From Acetobacter sp. (GTDB lineage: Bacteria > Pseudomonadota > Alphaproteobacteria > RF32 > CAG-239): a stretch of DNA of 64,000 bases. Of this stretch, positions 7,871 through 16,701 are shown in pieces (position 1 is the first letter of the stretch; each line of letters starts with the position of its first letter). The notes under the pieces were generated by a model. It saw only the letters and a list, made by a program, of their open reading frames with translations. It was not told the origin of the DNA and did not search any database. The stretch covers positions 1 through 64,000 of the forward strand of contig JAMPED010000002.1 in the NCBI GenBank assembly GCA_023665325.1, read 5' to 3'. A program made the position numbers and the translations under genes.

Positions 7871-9853
7871 TTAAAAGAAATTAAATGGCGAACTTGGCGG
7901 CGGTTCATTGCCTCCACCACTCTTTTTCTTCTTTTTGCTGTCACCAAATGCATCATCATAAGCACTTCTGTAACCAGACAAACCCTGCGTCTTATATGCA
8001 CCAAATTCGTTCTCAAACATCTCGTGAGTAAATATTAACTCTTGTGGCAATCCTGCTTCTTGCGCTATAAATTCTTCTGAGCCAGACGTACCTAATAATG
8101 TTTCCGCTAGAACTACATTATTTAGTACAAACTTTTCTTTGTCTTGGCTTGCCGCATATACCCAACCACAAAGAACCTGCGAGGCGTCATCATTTCCACC
8201 TTGTGGTTTATCAACACGGCCATCTTCATATTTAACAAGGTGCAAAAGCTCTGTCGTTTGGTCTTCATCGTCCAATAACTCAATTCTGTGCTCGTATATC
8301 GAATTACGAAGAACTGAATATGGCTGATTTATTCCGTTTGTTACACGGTCAATAGATTGATACCCGTAGTTAATTCCTGCAGCCACCAAATCTTGTCCAA
8401 ATTGTGCCGACTGGTACTGGTCAGAAGTAACTTTCGCTAAATTTATGCCTTGTGCCTTTAACCAGAAAATAAATTGCTCATTCTTTCTGAGCATCGTTTT
8501 ATCGCCTTTCGGTGCTCTTACTTTTACTTTGAATATTTGTCTATAATGTAACTCTGGTTGAACAAGTCCTAACGAGTTTGTGTGCTCTTGTGCATAAAGA
8601 ATTCTGCCGCCGCTAATTGAGTTACCGTCATCACCCAGTGAAGCATCCAAATGTATATACCAAGGTGCATTCAAATCTTCTTGTCGTATTCTAGATATAT
8701 CAAAATAGTCTTGATACATCTCGCTGTCCTTCGTTCCGCAGAAAATAACACCTTGTGTAAACGGGTTCTTACTCTGCCTATTTATACAGGCGCCTATATG
8801 ATTACCTGCTATAAATGCGCCGGCTCCACTAACACTTACACCTGCTATATTTGTCAACGCCGTCATCATATCACGAGCAAACTCGTCATATGTTTCAATG
8901 GGCGGGTAAATTATTTGATAGCCAGCATCCTTGTATGTTTGAACATCTTTTTCTTCTATAATCTCGCTTGGGCGAAGCTTGTCTCCAAGAGCTACGGGGA
9001 ATGTTTTACCACTATAAGTTCCCTCTGGTAATACTTCCCATCTTGGCTTATCTATAACAAGTGTACGATAACCATTCTTCCCGCTTAATAGCTCTTCTGC
9101 ATAAACTTCTGCAAATGCTTGGTCAGTTCTTTTTGACGATGCCATTATAATAAGACCATCAAAGATACCACCAAACTTTGTGAAACGAGATTGAATACGT
9201 TCAAGACAAGCATCAAATACTGATTTTGCTATTTCCATCTGGCGCTTTATATTTTGATTTCGTGCAAACGAAACCTCATCAAGAAAAGCACAAATAATAT
9301 CAAGACCAATAACGTCATCAGCATTACGACCGTAAAGTAGGTCTACGGGCTTTCTAGTACAAACCCACTCTGGACGACGACCCTCTGTCTTTATTCCGTA
9401 CTCCATAAAAAACGGACTTTTTAATAATGCTGTATGAAACATACCCCAAGCATTCTTATATGCAATGGACTTTGTAACTATGTTAATAAACGCAAATGTT
9501 ATCTTCTTTTGCGCTTCTAATGCAAAATATTCGTGTGGGTTTCTTAGGCATAAAACGATATGCAAAAAGTACGCCATTACCATATTCACAGCCATACTTG
9601 TTTTACCTACACCGGTTGCCCCGAGTAAAATCAGTGCTGAATATGGCGAACGCAAAGGTAAAGGGAACATCTTTTTGCCCTGCTCCATCCAAAATGGCCA
9701 CGGGTGCTCCCAGCTGTTCCCTAAATAATATGGGTCCCTTATGAATGTTGAAAAACTGGCTGGCATCCGCTCGAAATCTGCAAACAAAGGGTTATCTAAG
9801 GAGAGCTCAATTTGCTGCCCGTTTTCTAATGTTACATAATCTGGTGTACTCAT
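7871..9853 (-). CDS. terL: Terminase large subunit
   Basis: A 660-residue DNA-packaging motor. Walker A is GATGVGKT (78-85); Walker B with catalytic acid is FLDEVSF (190-196); a coupling SSKRT-type motif lies at 239-243. The C-terminal RNase H-fold nuclease begins at IHLDASLGDDG (D403) with a second acidic site near TSDQY and a third at GNDDASQVLCGW. It packs concatemeric DNA through the portal. A GIY-YIG homing endonuclease ends three bases upstream, and the terminase N-terminus shares LSLDNPLFA with the N-terminus of that endonuclease. The C-terminus has a KKKKK stretch. No small terminase subunit was recognised in the window. Confidence 0.93.
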   Translation of the reverse strand: MSTPDYVTLENGQQIELSLDNPLFADFERMPASFSTFIRDPYYLGNSWEHPWPFWMEQGKKMFPLPLRSPYSALILLGATGVGKTSMAVNMVMAYFLHIVLCLRNPHEYFALEAQKKITFAFINIVTKSIAYKNAWGMFHTALLKSPFFMEYGIKTEGRRPEWVCTRKPVDLLYGRNADDVIGLDIICAFLDEVSFARNQNIKRQMEIAKSVFDACLERIQSRFTKFGGIFDGLIIMASSKRTDQAFAEVYAEELLSGKNGYRTLVIDKPRWEVLPEGTYSGKTFPVALGDKLRPSEIIEEKDVQTYKDAGYQIIYPPIETYDEFARDMMTALTNIAGVSVSGAGAFIAGNHIGACINRQSKNPFTQGVIFCGTKDSEMYQDYFDISRIRQEDLNAPWYIHLDASLGDDGNSISGGRILYAQEHTNSLGLVQPELHYRQIFKVKVRAPKGDKTMLRKNEQFIFWLKAQGINLAKVTSDQYQSAQFGQDLVAAGINYGYQSIDRVTNGINQPYSVLRNSIYEHRIELLDDEDQTTELLHLVKYEDGRVDKPQGGNDDASQVLCGWVYAASQDKEKFVLNNVVLAETLLGTSGSEEFIAQEAGLPQELIFTHEMFENEFGAYKTQGLSGYRSAYDDAFGDSKKKKKSGGGNEPPPSSPFNFF

Positions 9854-9855
9854 TG

Positions 9856-10752
9856 TTATCTGTTTTCCTTCTCTCTGCTTCGACGGGCCCTTTGCGAAAT
9901 TGAAAGCTTCTGTCTATGCTCAATTGATAACGACTTGCCCTTTTTGGCATCAGACATTTTCTTTCTTGCGTCCTCTGAAAGATGCCTTTCACGAGAAGCT
10001 TTCTGCATCTTTGCTCTGTACTCTGGGTCTTGCCAACGACGCCTATTACTCTCTGAAATAGCAGCTCGTCTCTGTGGCGAATTAGCATAAGACTGCTTAA
10101 CTTTATCGGACATCTTCTTCTTTGATTCATCAGTATGCCTTCGCCCCAAGCCTGCCGCTGATATCTTTGCCCTCGTTTCTTCAGATATGTTTTTACTTAG
10201 TTCAGATAACTTCTTCTTTGTTTCCTCTGTATGCGTTCTTTGCTTAGCCAAGAGCGATAACTTATTCTTTGTTTCTTGTGTGTGGCGAAAACCCATATTC
10301 CCTTCCTTTATCTTCCGTATGTGTTCTAAAGACAACCTCTTTCCAGTATGAGCATTAGACATCCGTCGTACAGTTTCCTCACTAAATATATGATTAACCC
10401 CTTTAACTATTAAATTATAACCAGCTGGGGCTAAAGTATTATATTTAATAATATAATATTCCTCTAGCTTATTTAGCTCGTCGATATCTTCAAAATCAAG
10501 CTCTTCTAAAATCGTATGAGTAAAATTATTCCATCCATACTTTTGTATTGCTCGCCAAAAAAGGGTACACTCTTTGTACCCTTCTCCGTTATTCCAACGA
10601 TATTCTGGCTTAGCAGCATAAGTCTGTCCTATATACGATTTTCCGCTCGGACTGGTGTGCATATAAATATATCCGTGCTTTACATTAGCTACCTGTTCGG
10701 CGAACAATGGGTTATCCAACGATAAATCTAATTGAGAAAGGTCATAAGCCAT
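9856..10752 (-). CDS. GIY-YIG homing endonuclease with NUMOD3-type repeats
   Basis: A 298-residue protein. Residues about 28-110 form the GIY-YIG nuclease: GYIYMHTSPSGKSYIGQTY, then WNNGEGY, R and the E of LNKLEEYYIIKYN. From about 130 on there are five or six NUMOD3-like DNA-binding repeats of the form HT-E-T-K-KLS (HTQETKNKLS, HTEETKKKLS, HTDESKKKMS), then a basic tail. The first 20 residues carry LSLDNPLFA, as in the terminase start. GGAGG lies nine bases before the ATG. Such genes cut near their own site in related phages and spread by repair. No intron ends were recognised, so I treat it as free-standing. Confidence 0.9.
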   Translation of the reverse strand: MAYDLSQLDLSLDNPLFAEQVANVKHGYIYMHTSPSGKSYIGQTYAAKPEYRWNNGEGYKECTLFWRAIQKYGWNNFTHTILEELDFEDIDELNKLEEYYIIKYNTLAPAGYNLIVKGVNHIFSEETVRRMSNAHTGKRLSLEHIRKIKEGNMGFRHTQETKNKLSLLAKQRTHTEETKKKLSELSKNISEETRAKISAAGLGRRHTDESKKKMSDKVKQSYANSPQRRAAISESNRRRWQDPEYRAKMQKASRERHLSEDARKKMSDAKKGKSLSIEHRQKLSISQRARRSREKENR

Positions 10753-10771
10753 TAGCTATTACCTCCGTTGC

Positions 10772-11740
10772 TTATACTTGGTCTTCTTTTATATCTTCGT
10801 TAATGGGAGTAAGTCCTTCAAGTGCCTCATCGGCTGCTTCGGGCGGAATCTGCCACATTGCACAAGCCGTAGCATACTGTTTCGGAGACATCTCGGCTGC
10901 CCAAGAACGATACAGCTCTGAGCGACGCATTTCCCTAAGGGCTGCACCGAGATTTCCACCTTCTATATCTATAGAATCTGTATAAACGCACTTCTTTGTT
11001 TGTGCATCAGTAAAGAACCAAGTAACTAACTGAAGATAACGCTCTGGCTCTTTTGTCCAAGGGTTCTGCGAAGTAATAAGACGATAACCTGCATTTACTC
11101 TGTGAAGTGCAGTCTCATTTTCACCGAGCGAGCGACTAGTGCGAACTCTCTGTGGCAATACCTTAACATATCCGCGGGCGAAACTTGACTCGCTGTATTT
11201 CTTACGAAGATAACGAGCTTTTTCAAGCAAGTGCTCACGAACGTACTGATGCACTGGAATAGAACTCAAATACAGCCATTCCATCAAATTTGTAAAGCAA
11301 TATGAAACATACACAGCTACGTCACGTTGCTTTGAAAAATCTGCGGCATTTGCAAACTCGTTCGGGTCTTTTTTCTTGTTATAAGAAATAGGGTGCTGGA
11401 ATAAGTAATCCACAACAGCCTGAGCATCGTCTTTAATAGGCCACAATGCCTCTATATGCACAATAGCTTCTCTATAAAGACGTGGATACGAAGCAATAGC
11501 ATCACCCTTACCTTTTGCTTTCTCTCCTGTTATATACTGGTGCGCCGGCGCCGAAATTTTATTATAAAAATCTGACGTCTTGTTAGCCATCTCATAATAT
11601 CTATCCAAAACCTGGTCGGCAGTCGGGAACGGAAAAGTATCGGGGTGCGGTATGCAATACTTAATAACGTCCAAATCAAACTGAGTGGGCGCCTGTATAG
11701 CCATTTCTTCTGCTGGTTGTCTTACTGTTGAAATTCTCAT
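10772..11740 (-). CDS. Unknown helical protein upstream of terminase
   Basis: I chose the ATG at 11740 (MRISTVRQ) because AAAGGAGA lies about ten bases upstream; a start at 11770 would overlap the previous gene. About 322 residues, mostly helical, with aromatic-rich segments (DRYYEMANKTSDFYNKIS, NLMEWLYLSS). No known motif. The N-terminal M-R/K-I/V-ST resembles the starts at 19324-20190 and 42088-42891. Position next to terminase and endonuclease suggests a head, packaging or neck role, but this is only context. Confidence 0.6.
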   Translation of the reverse strand: MRISTVRQPAEEMAIQAPTQFDLDVIKYCIPHPDTFPFPTADQVLDRYYEMANKTSDFYNKISAPAHQYITGEKAKGKGDAIASYPRLYREAIVHIEALWPIKDDAQAVVDYLFQHPISYNKKKDPNEFANAADFSKQRDVAVYVSYCFTNLMEWLYLSSIPVHQYVREHLLEKARYLRKKYSESSFARGYVKVLPQRVRTSRSLGENETALHRVNAGYRLITSQNPWTKEPERYLQLVTWFFTDAQTKKCVYTDSIDIEGGNLGAALREMRRSELYRSWAAEMSPKQYATACAMWQIPPEAADEALEGLTPINEDIKEDQV

Positions 11741-11744
11741 TTCC

Positions 11745-12065
11745 TCAATCTCCTTTCGGCTTTGAATCAAATATCACTTTTTGATAGGAAGCATTCAGCT
11801 GTTTGCGAATATAATCCAAAAGTGCTTGTCTTCCGTTAGCTGTTATAGCTCTTAATTTATCCTCTACCCAAACAGGCTTCTCATATACGCAAAAAGCAAA
11901 TCCTTCTATGCCTTTTTTGCGCATTTCATTTACATCAAGGGCAGTATAAGTACGGGCTAACACATCTGGGTACTCTTGATAAAATTCGCACGTAATAAAG
12001 TTTTGTGGCGTTAAAACCAATACGGCGTAATAATTATTAACTTCTGCTGTTTCGATTATTTCCAT
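11745..12065 (-). CDS. Small protein of unknown function
   Basis: 106 residues with an alternating strand-helix pattern and no recognised motif. Its ATG overlaps the stop of the VWA gene as TAATG, which points to translational coupling with the MoxR-VWA pair. It ends four bases before the next gene. Confidence 0.6.
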   Translation of the reverse strand: MEIIETAEVNNYYAVLVLTPQNFITCEFYQEYPDVLARTYTALDVNEMRKKGIEGFAFCVYEKPVWVEDKLRAITANGRQALLDYIRKQLNASYQKVIFDSKPKGD

Positions 12066-14233
12066 TAGAAACTGTCTACTCCTATTACTTTGCCTTTATC
12101 TGACAATCCCGTAACCATATTTGGTCTATCGGTTACAACAATGACTGTCTTCGTCTTCTCAATCAAACCCAAATCTATTCCGTCATCACAGTCAGTAACA
12201 ATAACAAATAAATCGAACTGTCCTTTCTGTGCATTTATACTCGAAACCACATAACCAAGGTTAGTACCACCACCTATACTACTATCATCAAGTGGTTGCG
12301 ACAACTTAGCTGGCTGACCTAATCTTGTAGCAAAAGGAATAATAACTGATAAAGTTTCTCTGAGCAAATGCTCTCTACGTAAAAATGACTGTCTTATTTC
12401 TTCTGGTGCGTTACCCATTGAACCCGAGCAGTCTACATAGAACATAACTCTGGGCTTCGGGTCATCTAACCGCTGACCTTTCATAGGTGTCTTAAGCGGG
12501 CTATCTGGGAAACCGTAAGACGGTCGTCTACTTGGTCTCTGATAAGTACGAATACGTTTTACATTAGCTAAAAAGCGTCCAACATATTCAAATACTTGGT
12601 CTACCCAAAACTTCTTTCCGGGCATAACGGGCTGATAAGGTACAGACCCGACCTCTGTACGAGTTAAATTGTCTCGTATTTGCTGAGAAACAGCACTAGC
12701 CATTTCTTTCTTTATCTTATCAAGTGAAATATCTTTTCCTGCCTGGTCACGAGTGTCATCAGAGCTACGATTACCAACAGAACCACCAGTAGAGCTACTT
12801 CCATCACTCTTTGGTGCAGATACACCGTCCATACTATCGTCTGCGCCATCGTCAGAATCACTATGCGAAGAATTCTCTGAATCAGAAGAGTCGCCACCCT
12901 CATCTCCGTCTGCCCCTTCGTCATAGTCATCCCAATAGTCGTCCGAGTCTTCATCGTAATCATCCTCGTCGTCTTCTTGGTCGCCTTCATCGTCAAGGTC
13001 ACCGTCTGACTCATCATCTGAATCCCCATCAGACGAGCCGCCAGTTCCATTACCGTCACCATCATCGGTATCATCGTCTAAATCTGAGTCTTCGTCTGGC
13101 TTGTCGTCCGAGTCCCCTTCTCCTTGACCTTCTCCGTCTTGGTCTTTATCAGCCTCATCCTGTTTCTGCTTACGACGATTTTCTATGTCTTTCTTTTTCT
13201 TGTCGAGCTCTTCTTGCTCTTTCTGCAAATCCTGCTCTTCTTTTTCTATGCTGTCATCTTGACCAGAAGAACCGGCGCCAGAAGATTTTTCGCTATTACC
13301 GTCTTCATCTTCGTCCTGCTCACCATCACCTGAACTACCTTTGCCGTTTTGCTGTTGCTTCTTCTTTTCGTCAAGTGCTTGTTTCTTTTTATTTAGCTCT
13401 TCCTGCTGTTTATTTAACGCGTCCTCTTCAGCATCTAAATCAGAGTCTCCGTCACTATCTCCACTGGAGTCGCCTTTCTTACTTTGCTGCTTCTGTGACT
13501 TTGAACCTGAACCAGCAGACGAAGAACCGGAGTCTTGCCCTTCCTCACCTTCGCCTTCTTGACCTTCAGCATCAGAGCCTTCACCTTCCCCTTGCTGTCC
13601 TTCCTGCTGTTGCTGCTTCTTTTGCTGGCGTTGGCGTTTACGCTCTTGCTTAGCTTCTTCAGAGCCTTTCGAGAAACCATTCTTCGATGCTTTTTGCTTT
13701 TGTTCGCCTTGCACCTTTTGTTGGTCAGCCATCTCTTGAGCCATCTGTTGCATAGCTTCTGCTATTTTTTGTGCTTCTTCTTTCTCTTGTAAAAGTTTTT
13801 CTTTTAATGAAGTGAATATACTGTGTGCTGTCTTCAAGTCGGGCGAAATCCCTAATGCCTCTCTTGTACAGACACCATCTGGTAAAACAAGTCCAGTCGA
13901 AGTAACGGCATCGTTAACAACGATATCCATTGCTACATTAACAAGCTCGTGCCATTGCCCTTTTGAAAGTCCGCTACCTCTATCATAAACAGCCCAAGGG
14001 GCACTTGAATGTCCAAATATATCGTGGAATAACTCGTGCCCAAAAACACCAATCCTCTCATCTGGTGTAAGTGATTCGGCAAAATCTGGGTTTACAAACA
14101 CATTGTGTGCGTTTGTTGCCATTGTCGAAATTTTGCGAGTAAATACAACAGTGGGCAGGGCATCTACAATAGCGTAGTGCCCTTGCTTCATTGCTGATTC
14201 TCGCATCGATTTTATGAATTCGCCGTATTCCAT
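12065..14233 (-). CDS. Metallopeptidase-like plus VWA domain protein with long acidic linker
   Basis: A 722-residue protein in three parts. Residues about 1-160 hold GHELFHDIFGH (HExxH at 66-70, further His at 75), the zinc motif of the putative metallopeptidase that is often joined to VWA domains (DUF2201 type). Residues about 180-520 are a low-complexity linker, first K, Q and E rich, then a run of D, S, G and E. Residues about 594-722 are a von Willebrand A-like domain with the MIDAS motif DCSGS (601-605) and a later TDCDDG. This is the usual partner of a MoxR AAA ATPase, encoded 16 bases upstream. Such pairs act in protein remodelling or metal insertion. Their presence in a phage packaging region is unusual. 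Confidence 0.85.
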   Translation of the reverse strand: MEYGEFIKSMRESAMKQGHYAIVDALPTVVFTRKISTMATNAHNVFVNPDFAESLTPDERIGVFGHELFHDIFGHSSAPWAVYDRGSGLSKGQWHELVNVAMDIVVNDAVTSTGLVLPDGVCTREALGISPDLKTAHSIFTSLKEKLLQEKEEAQKIAEAMQQMAQEMADQQKVQGEQKQKASKNGFSKGSEEAKQERKRQRQQKKQQQQEGQQGEGEGSDAEGQEGEGEEGQDSGSSSAGSGSKSQKQQSKKGDSSGDSDGDSDLDAEEDALNKQQEELNKKKQALDEKKKQQQNGKGSSGDGEQDEDEDGNSEKSSGAGSSGQDDSIEKEEQDLQKEQEELDKKKKDIENRRKQKQDEADKDQDGEGQGEGDSDDKPDEDSDLDDDTDDGDGNGTGGSSDGDSDDESDGDLDDEGDQEDDEDDYDEDSDDYWDDYDEGADGDEGGDSSDSENSSHSDSDDGADDSMDGVSAPKSDGSSSTGGSVGNRSSDDTRDQAGKDISLDKIKKEMASAVSQQIRDNLTRTEVGSVPYQPVMPGKKFWVDQVFEYVGRFLANVKRIRTYQRPSRRPSYGFPDSPLKTPMKGQRLDDPKPRVMFYVDCSGSMGNAPEEIRQSFLRREHLLRETLSVIIPFATRLGQPAKLSQPLDDSSIGGGTNLGYVVSSINAQKGQFDLFVIVTDCDDGIDLGLIEKTKTVIVVTDRPNMVTGLSDKGKVIGVDSF

Positions 14234-14249
14234 TCTGCTTCCTTAAAAA

Positions 14250-15692
14250 TTATACGTCTATGCCTGCTTCTTTGAGCGCGTCGTAGAATGTCTTACCTTT
14301 ATCGGTTACCATAGAAGTCAATATCTCGGGCTGATAAGCATCCCCAAGTGCCTGTTTTACATAATCGAACAGCTTCTTCAAACCAGCTGGCGACAAATCT
14401 ACTCTACCGATAGAAGACGAGAGCTGTGCCTCACCACGAACATTAAGCGTTACCCAAAGTTTCTGCATAAGGTTTATGGTTTTCTTTGTCGTGTTAAATG
14501 TCGAGCTACCTGCCATATCTTGCTTACGTTTGTTTGCGTAATAGGGAACCCCTATGTCTGCAAGGAAGCGCATAACGGCTGTTGCAAGCGTGGTTACGTT
14601 TCTCCCTGAAAGGCCAACGGAATCCAAATCGTCTATATCTGACAAAGCATCTGGTCCTTTCGTCTTGGAAATTTCTTCAAGTTCTGCAAGACCTTCGATA
14701 AAGTCTTCGATTGCGCGGGGCGACTGGAACGTTCTTGCCCAAGCATCAAGCGATACAGAAGAATCTGCCAACATCTCTGCCAAGTGCGGGTAATCGTCAG
14801 ACATTTCCAAATAAGAGTTCTTAACATACTCAATAGAACGTCCCCAATCCCCGCCATAATAAATTATGTATTTGAAACGGTCAAGCAAAGGCAACGAAAT
14901 GGGCTGAACGCTTGGGTTATCTCTTGGGAAGTTACCAGCTGCCGCAAAAATAACAGCATCCTTAAAGCTATATTCATCTCTGTTACCAAACCGCTTATGC
15001 TGAACCAAGTCAAATAAGGTATTCAGCGTGCCGCTCTGTCCCTGGTTAATCTCGTCGAAGAAAAGAACAGTGCGTTTTCCGTGTATAACGTAATTATCAA
15101 TTACTTTGAACACCCAATCTGGAGCCGAAACCCTTTGCTCAATTCTTTCGTCAGAAAACTCTCCCATACGAGCATCTATTTCTGCATCGTCTACTTGTAT
15201 AGTTGGTGCGAGACGTTTAGCAATGGTTTGTCTGGCAATCTTTGGACTCATATAGTTCTTGCCGGACTTTTCCATTTCAGCATCCACTGCCGCACTCAGC
15301 TTCTCGCTACGAATAGCAGAAGCCACAGCAGCTCGTTGCTGAACTTGGTCTTTCTTTACAGTTAAAGGCATAGGAATACCACCGAAATCTTCTGGCAATT
15401 TTGTTGCCGTTGACTCAGTGATTACATCATAACCAAGCTTCCTTGCTGCTTGGTGTATTACCTGCGTTTTACCAGTACCAAAAGTACCGAAAATCATAAC
15501 AGGCTGTCCAATCCTAAAACGGTTTGTCACCCACTTTGACAAGTCGTCTGAATTCTTCGCAAAGTGCACATTCGGAAAGAACTGCTTAGTAATTCCTACG
15601 CCAAGCAAATCCTCCACTACTTGCTGTCTTTGCTCTGGATTCGAGATATCAGAAAAATACTCTCTTCCTAACGTGACTATTTCGTCTTCCAT
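14250..15692 (-). CDS. MoxR-type AAA ATPase
   Basis: A 480-residue ATPase. Walker A is GTFGTGKT (69-76), Walker B FFDEIN (211-216), a sensor-1 region is AAAGNFPRDNP, and the arginine finger region follows LPLLDRFKY. TATKLPEDFGGIPMP is the MoxR-style insert after helix 2. MoxR proteins form hexamers and work with VWA partners; here the partner is the next gene. The start has GGAG eight bases upstream, and a CAATATTG motif stands 28 bases before it, so ATPase, VWA protein and small protein 11745-12065 likely form one transcript that reads on into the terminase region. Confidence 0.88.
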   Translation of the reverse strand: MEDEIVTLGREYFSDISNPEQRQQVVEDLLGVGITKQFFPNVHFAKNSDDLSKWVTNRFRIGQPVMIFGTFGTGKTQVIHQAARKLGYDVITESTATKLPEDFGGIPMPLTVKKDQVQQRAAVASAIRSEKLSAAVDAEMEKSGKNYMSPKIARQTIAKRLAPTIQVDDAEIDARMGEFSDERIEQRVSAPDWVFKVIDNYVIHGKRTVLFFDEINQGQSGTLNTLFDLVQHKRFGNRDEYSFKDAVIFAAAGNFPRDNPSVQPISLPLLDRFKYIIYYGGDWGRSIEYVKNSYLEMSDDYPHLAEMLADSSVSLDAWARTFQSPRAIEDFIEGLAELEEISKTKGPDALSDIDDLDSVGLSGRNVTTLATAVMRFLADIGVPYYANKRKQDMAGSSTFNTTKKTINLMQKLWVTLNVRGEAQLSSSIGRVDLSPAGLKKLFDYVKQALGDAYQPEILTSMVTDKGKTFYDALKEAGIDV

Positions 15693-15720
15693 TATAACGT
15701 CTCCTTAAAACCTATGTCTC

Positions 15721-15736
15721 TTACAGTCAATATTGA
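15721..15736 (-). promoter_or_regulatory. CAATATTG-class promoter candidate
   Basis: Minus strand TCAATATTGACTGTAA, immediately after the stop of 15741-16697 and 28 bases before the MoxR start. Confidence 0.55.
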
Positions 15737-15740
15737 ATTA

Positions 15741-16697
15741 TTAACGCACCCTGTAACTATCAAGTGGCACGCTGTTTGATATGGCATAACACTTATTCGC
15801 GAGAGATACTTCGTGTCTCGGAACAACATACACTGCCCTATCTTGTCTTTTATCTTTCGGGAATCTGGCATTCATCAAGCCATTAACACCGTCATTCGTT
15901 CTTGCTCTATGCTTACCTGCTGATGCATCGTAAAAGATTTCTACAACAAGCCCCCTCTTTCCATTTACTATCATCTCCCCGCCAGTCGTCCGCATTTGTT
16001 GTATAGCTTGGTCAACTGTAAGTGATTGATTAGTTGATGCTTGTGGCTGTTGCTGAGCAGCTGGCTGTGATTGCTGACTTGCGCTTTGAGTATTGTCAAA
16101 AGCACTTATGTGTGAGTCCATTGCAGATAAAAAGTCTTTCTGTATGTCTAAGAATGACATATCGACATCGAAATCTGTAACAGGCTGCAATTCCATATCT
16201 GCTATCTGGTCTTCTGTAGCAAACTTACATATCGACTTCAAAATAGTAAGTGGTAAGCGTTCTCGTGATATGGACCTTCCCTTTATAGTCTGGGCTTCCT
16301 GTTGATTTATATCCGCTAACTTATGTAATAAATCATCGGCATCCCCAAAATATAGACCTTTCTGTTCTCTGAACAGCTCATCTATCATATGTTCCTTTGT
16401 TATTTGTGCACCAGACGTCAATCTATCTGGCTTCGTCCAAACAATGTCCCCATCAATCGTCTGCCCAACATAGCTAACAAAGTTTGAACCACTATCAAAA
16501 GGAAAGATTACATAGGTTGCTGGAAATGTTCCACGAACATCAATCATACAGCCTTCGTCCAAAGCAAAGTCATCCATCTTATAAATGTCTATTATTGCTT
16601 TTAGCTTGTCCCTGTATTTTGCGTGCGCGGCTGGGGCAGACAGACTACGATACTTTGCCAAAGCCTCTGTAGCCGAACGACGAACATTTAACTTCAT
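15741..16697 (-). CDS. Unknown protein with SATE N-terminus and Gln-rich linker
   Basis: 318 residues. It begins MKLNVRRSATEALAKY, sharing the basic-SATE signature with several other proteins here. A folded domain of about 190 residues follows, then a Q/A/S-rich linker (QSASQQSQPAAQQQPQ) near 205-225, then a second domain starting SLTVDQAIQQMRTTGGEM with a beta-rich end. No catalytic motif seen. It lies four bases after the next gene upstream. A virion or head-internal role is inferred from the signature and neighbours only. Confidence 0.6.
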   Translation of the reverse strand: MKLNVRRSATEALAKYRSLSAPAAHAKYRDKLKAIIDIYKMDDFALDEGCMIDVRGTFPATYVIFPFDSGSNFVSYVGQTIDGDIVWTKPDRLTSGAQITKEHMIDELFREQKGLYFGDADDLLHKLADINQQEAQTIKGRSISRERLPLTILKSICKFATEDQIADMELQPVTDFDVDMSFLDIQKDFLSAMDSHISAFDNTQSASQQSQPAAQQQPQASTNQSLTVDQAIQQMRTTGGEMIVNGKRGLVVEIFYDASAGKHRARTNDGVNGLMNARFPKDKRQDRAVYVVPRHEVSLANKCYAISNSVPLDSYRVR

Positions 16698-16701
16698 ATA
16701 A

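Noticed and set aside
9850..10760. Group I intron or intein around the GIY-YIG gene
   Set aside because: Terminase has its own start and full domain set; no splice-type residues or intron core were recognised, so a free-standing endonuclease is simpler.
12811..13653. A 280-residue open frame on the plus strand opposite the VWA protein linker
   Set aside because: It is a mirror of low-complexity Asp/Ser/Glu codons, gives a His/Leu/Arg-rich nonsense protein, and lies opposite a well-supported gene.
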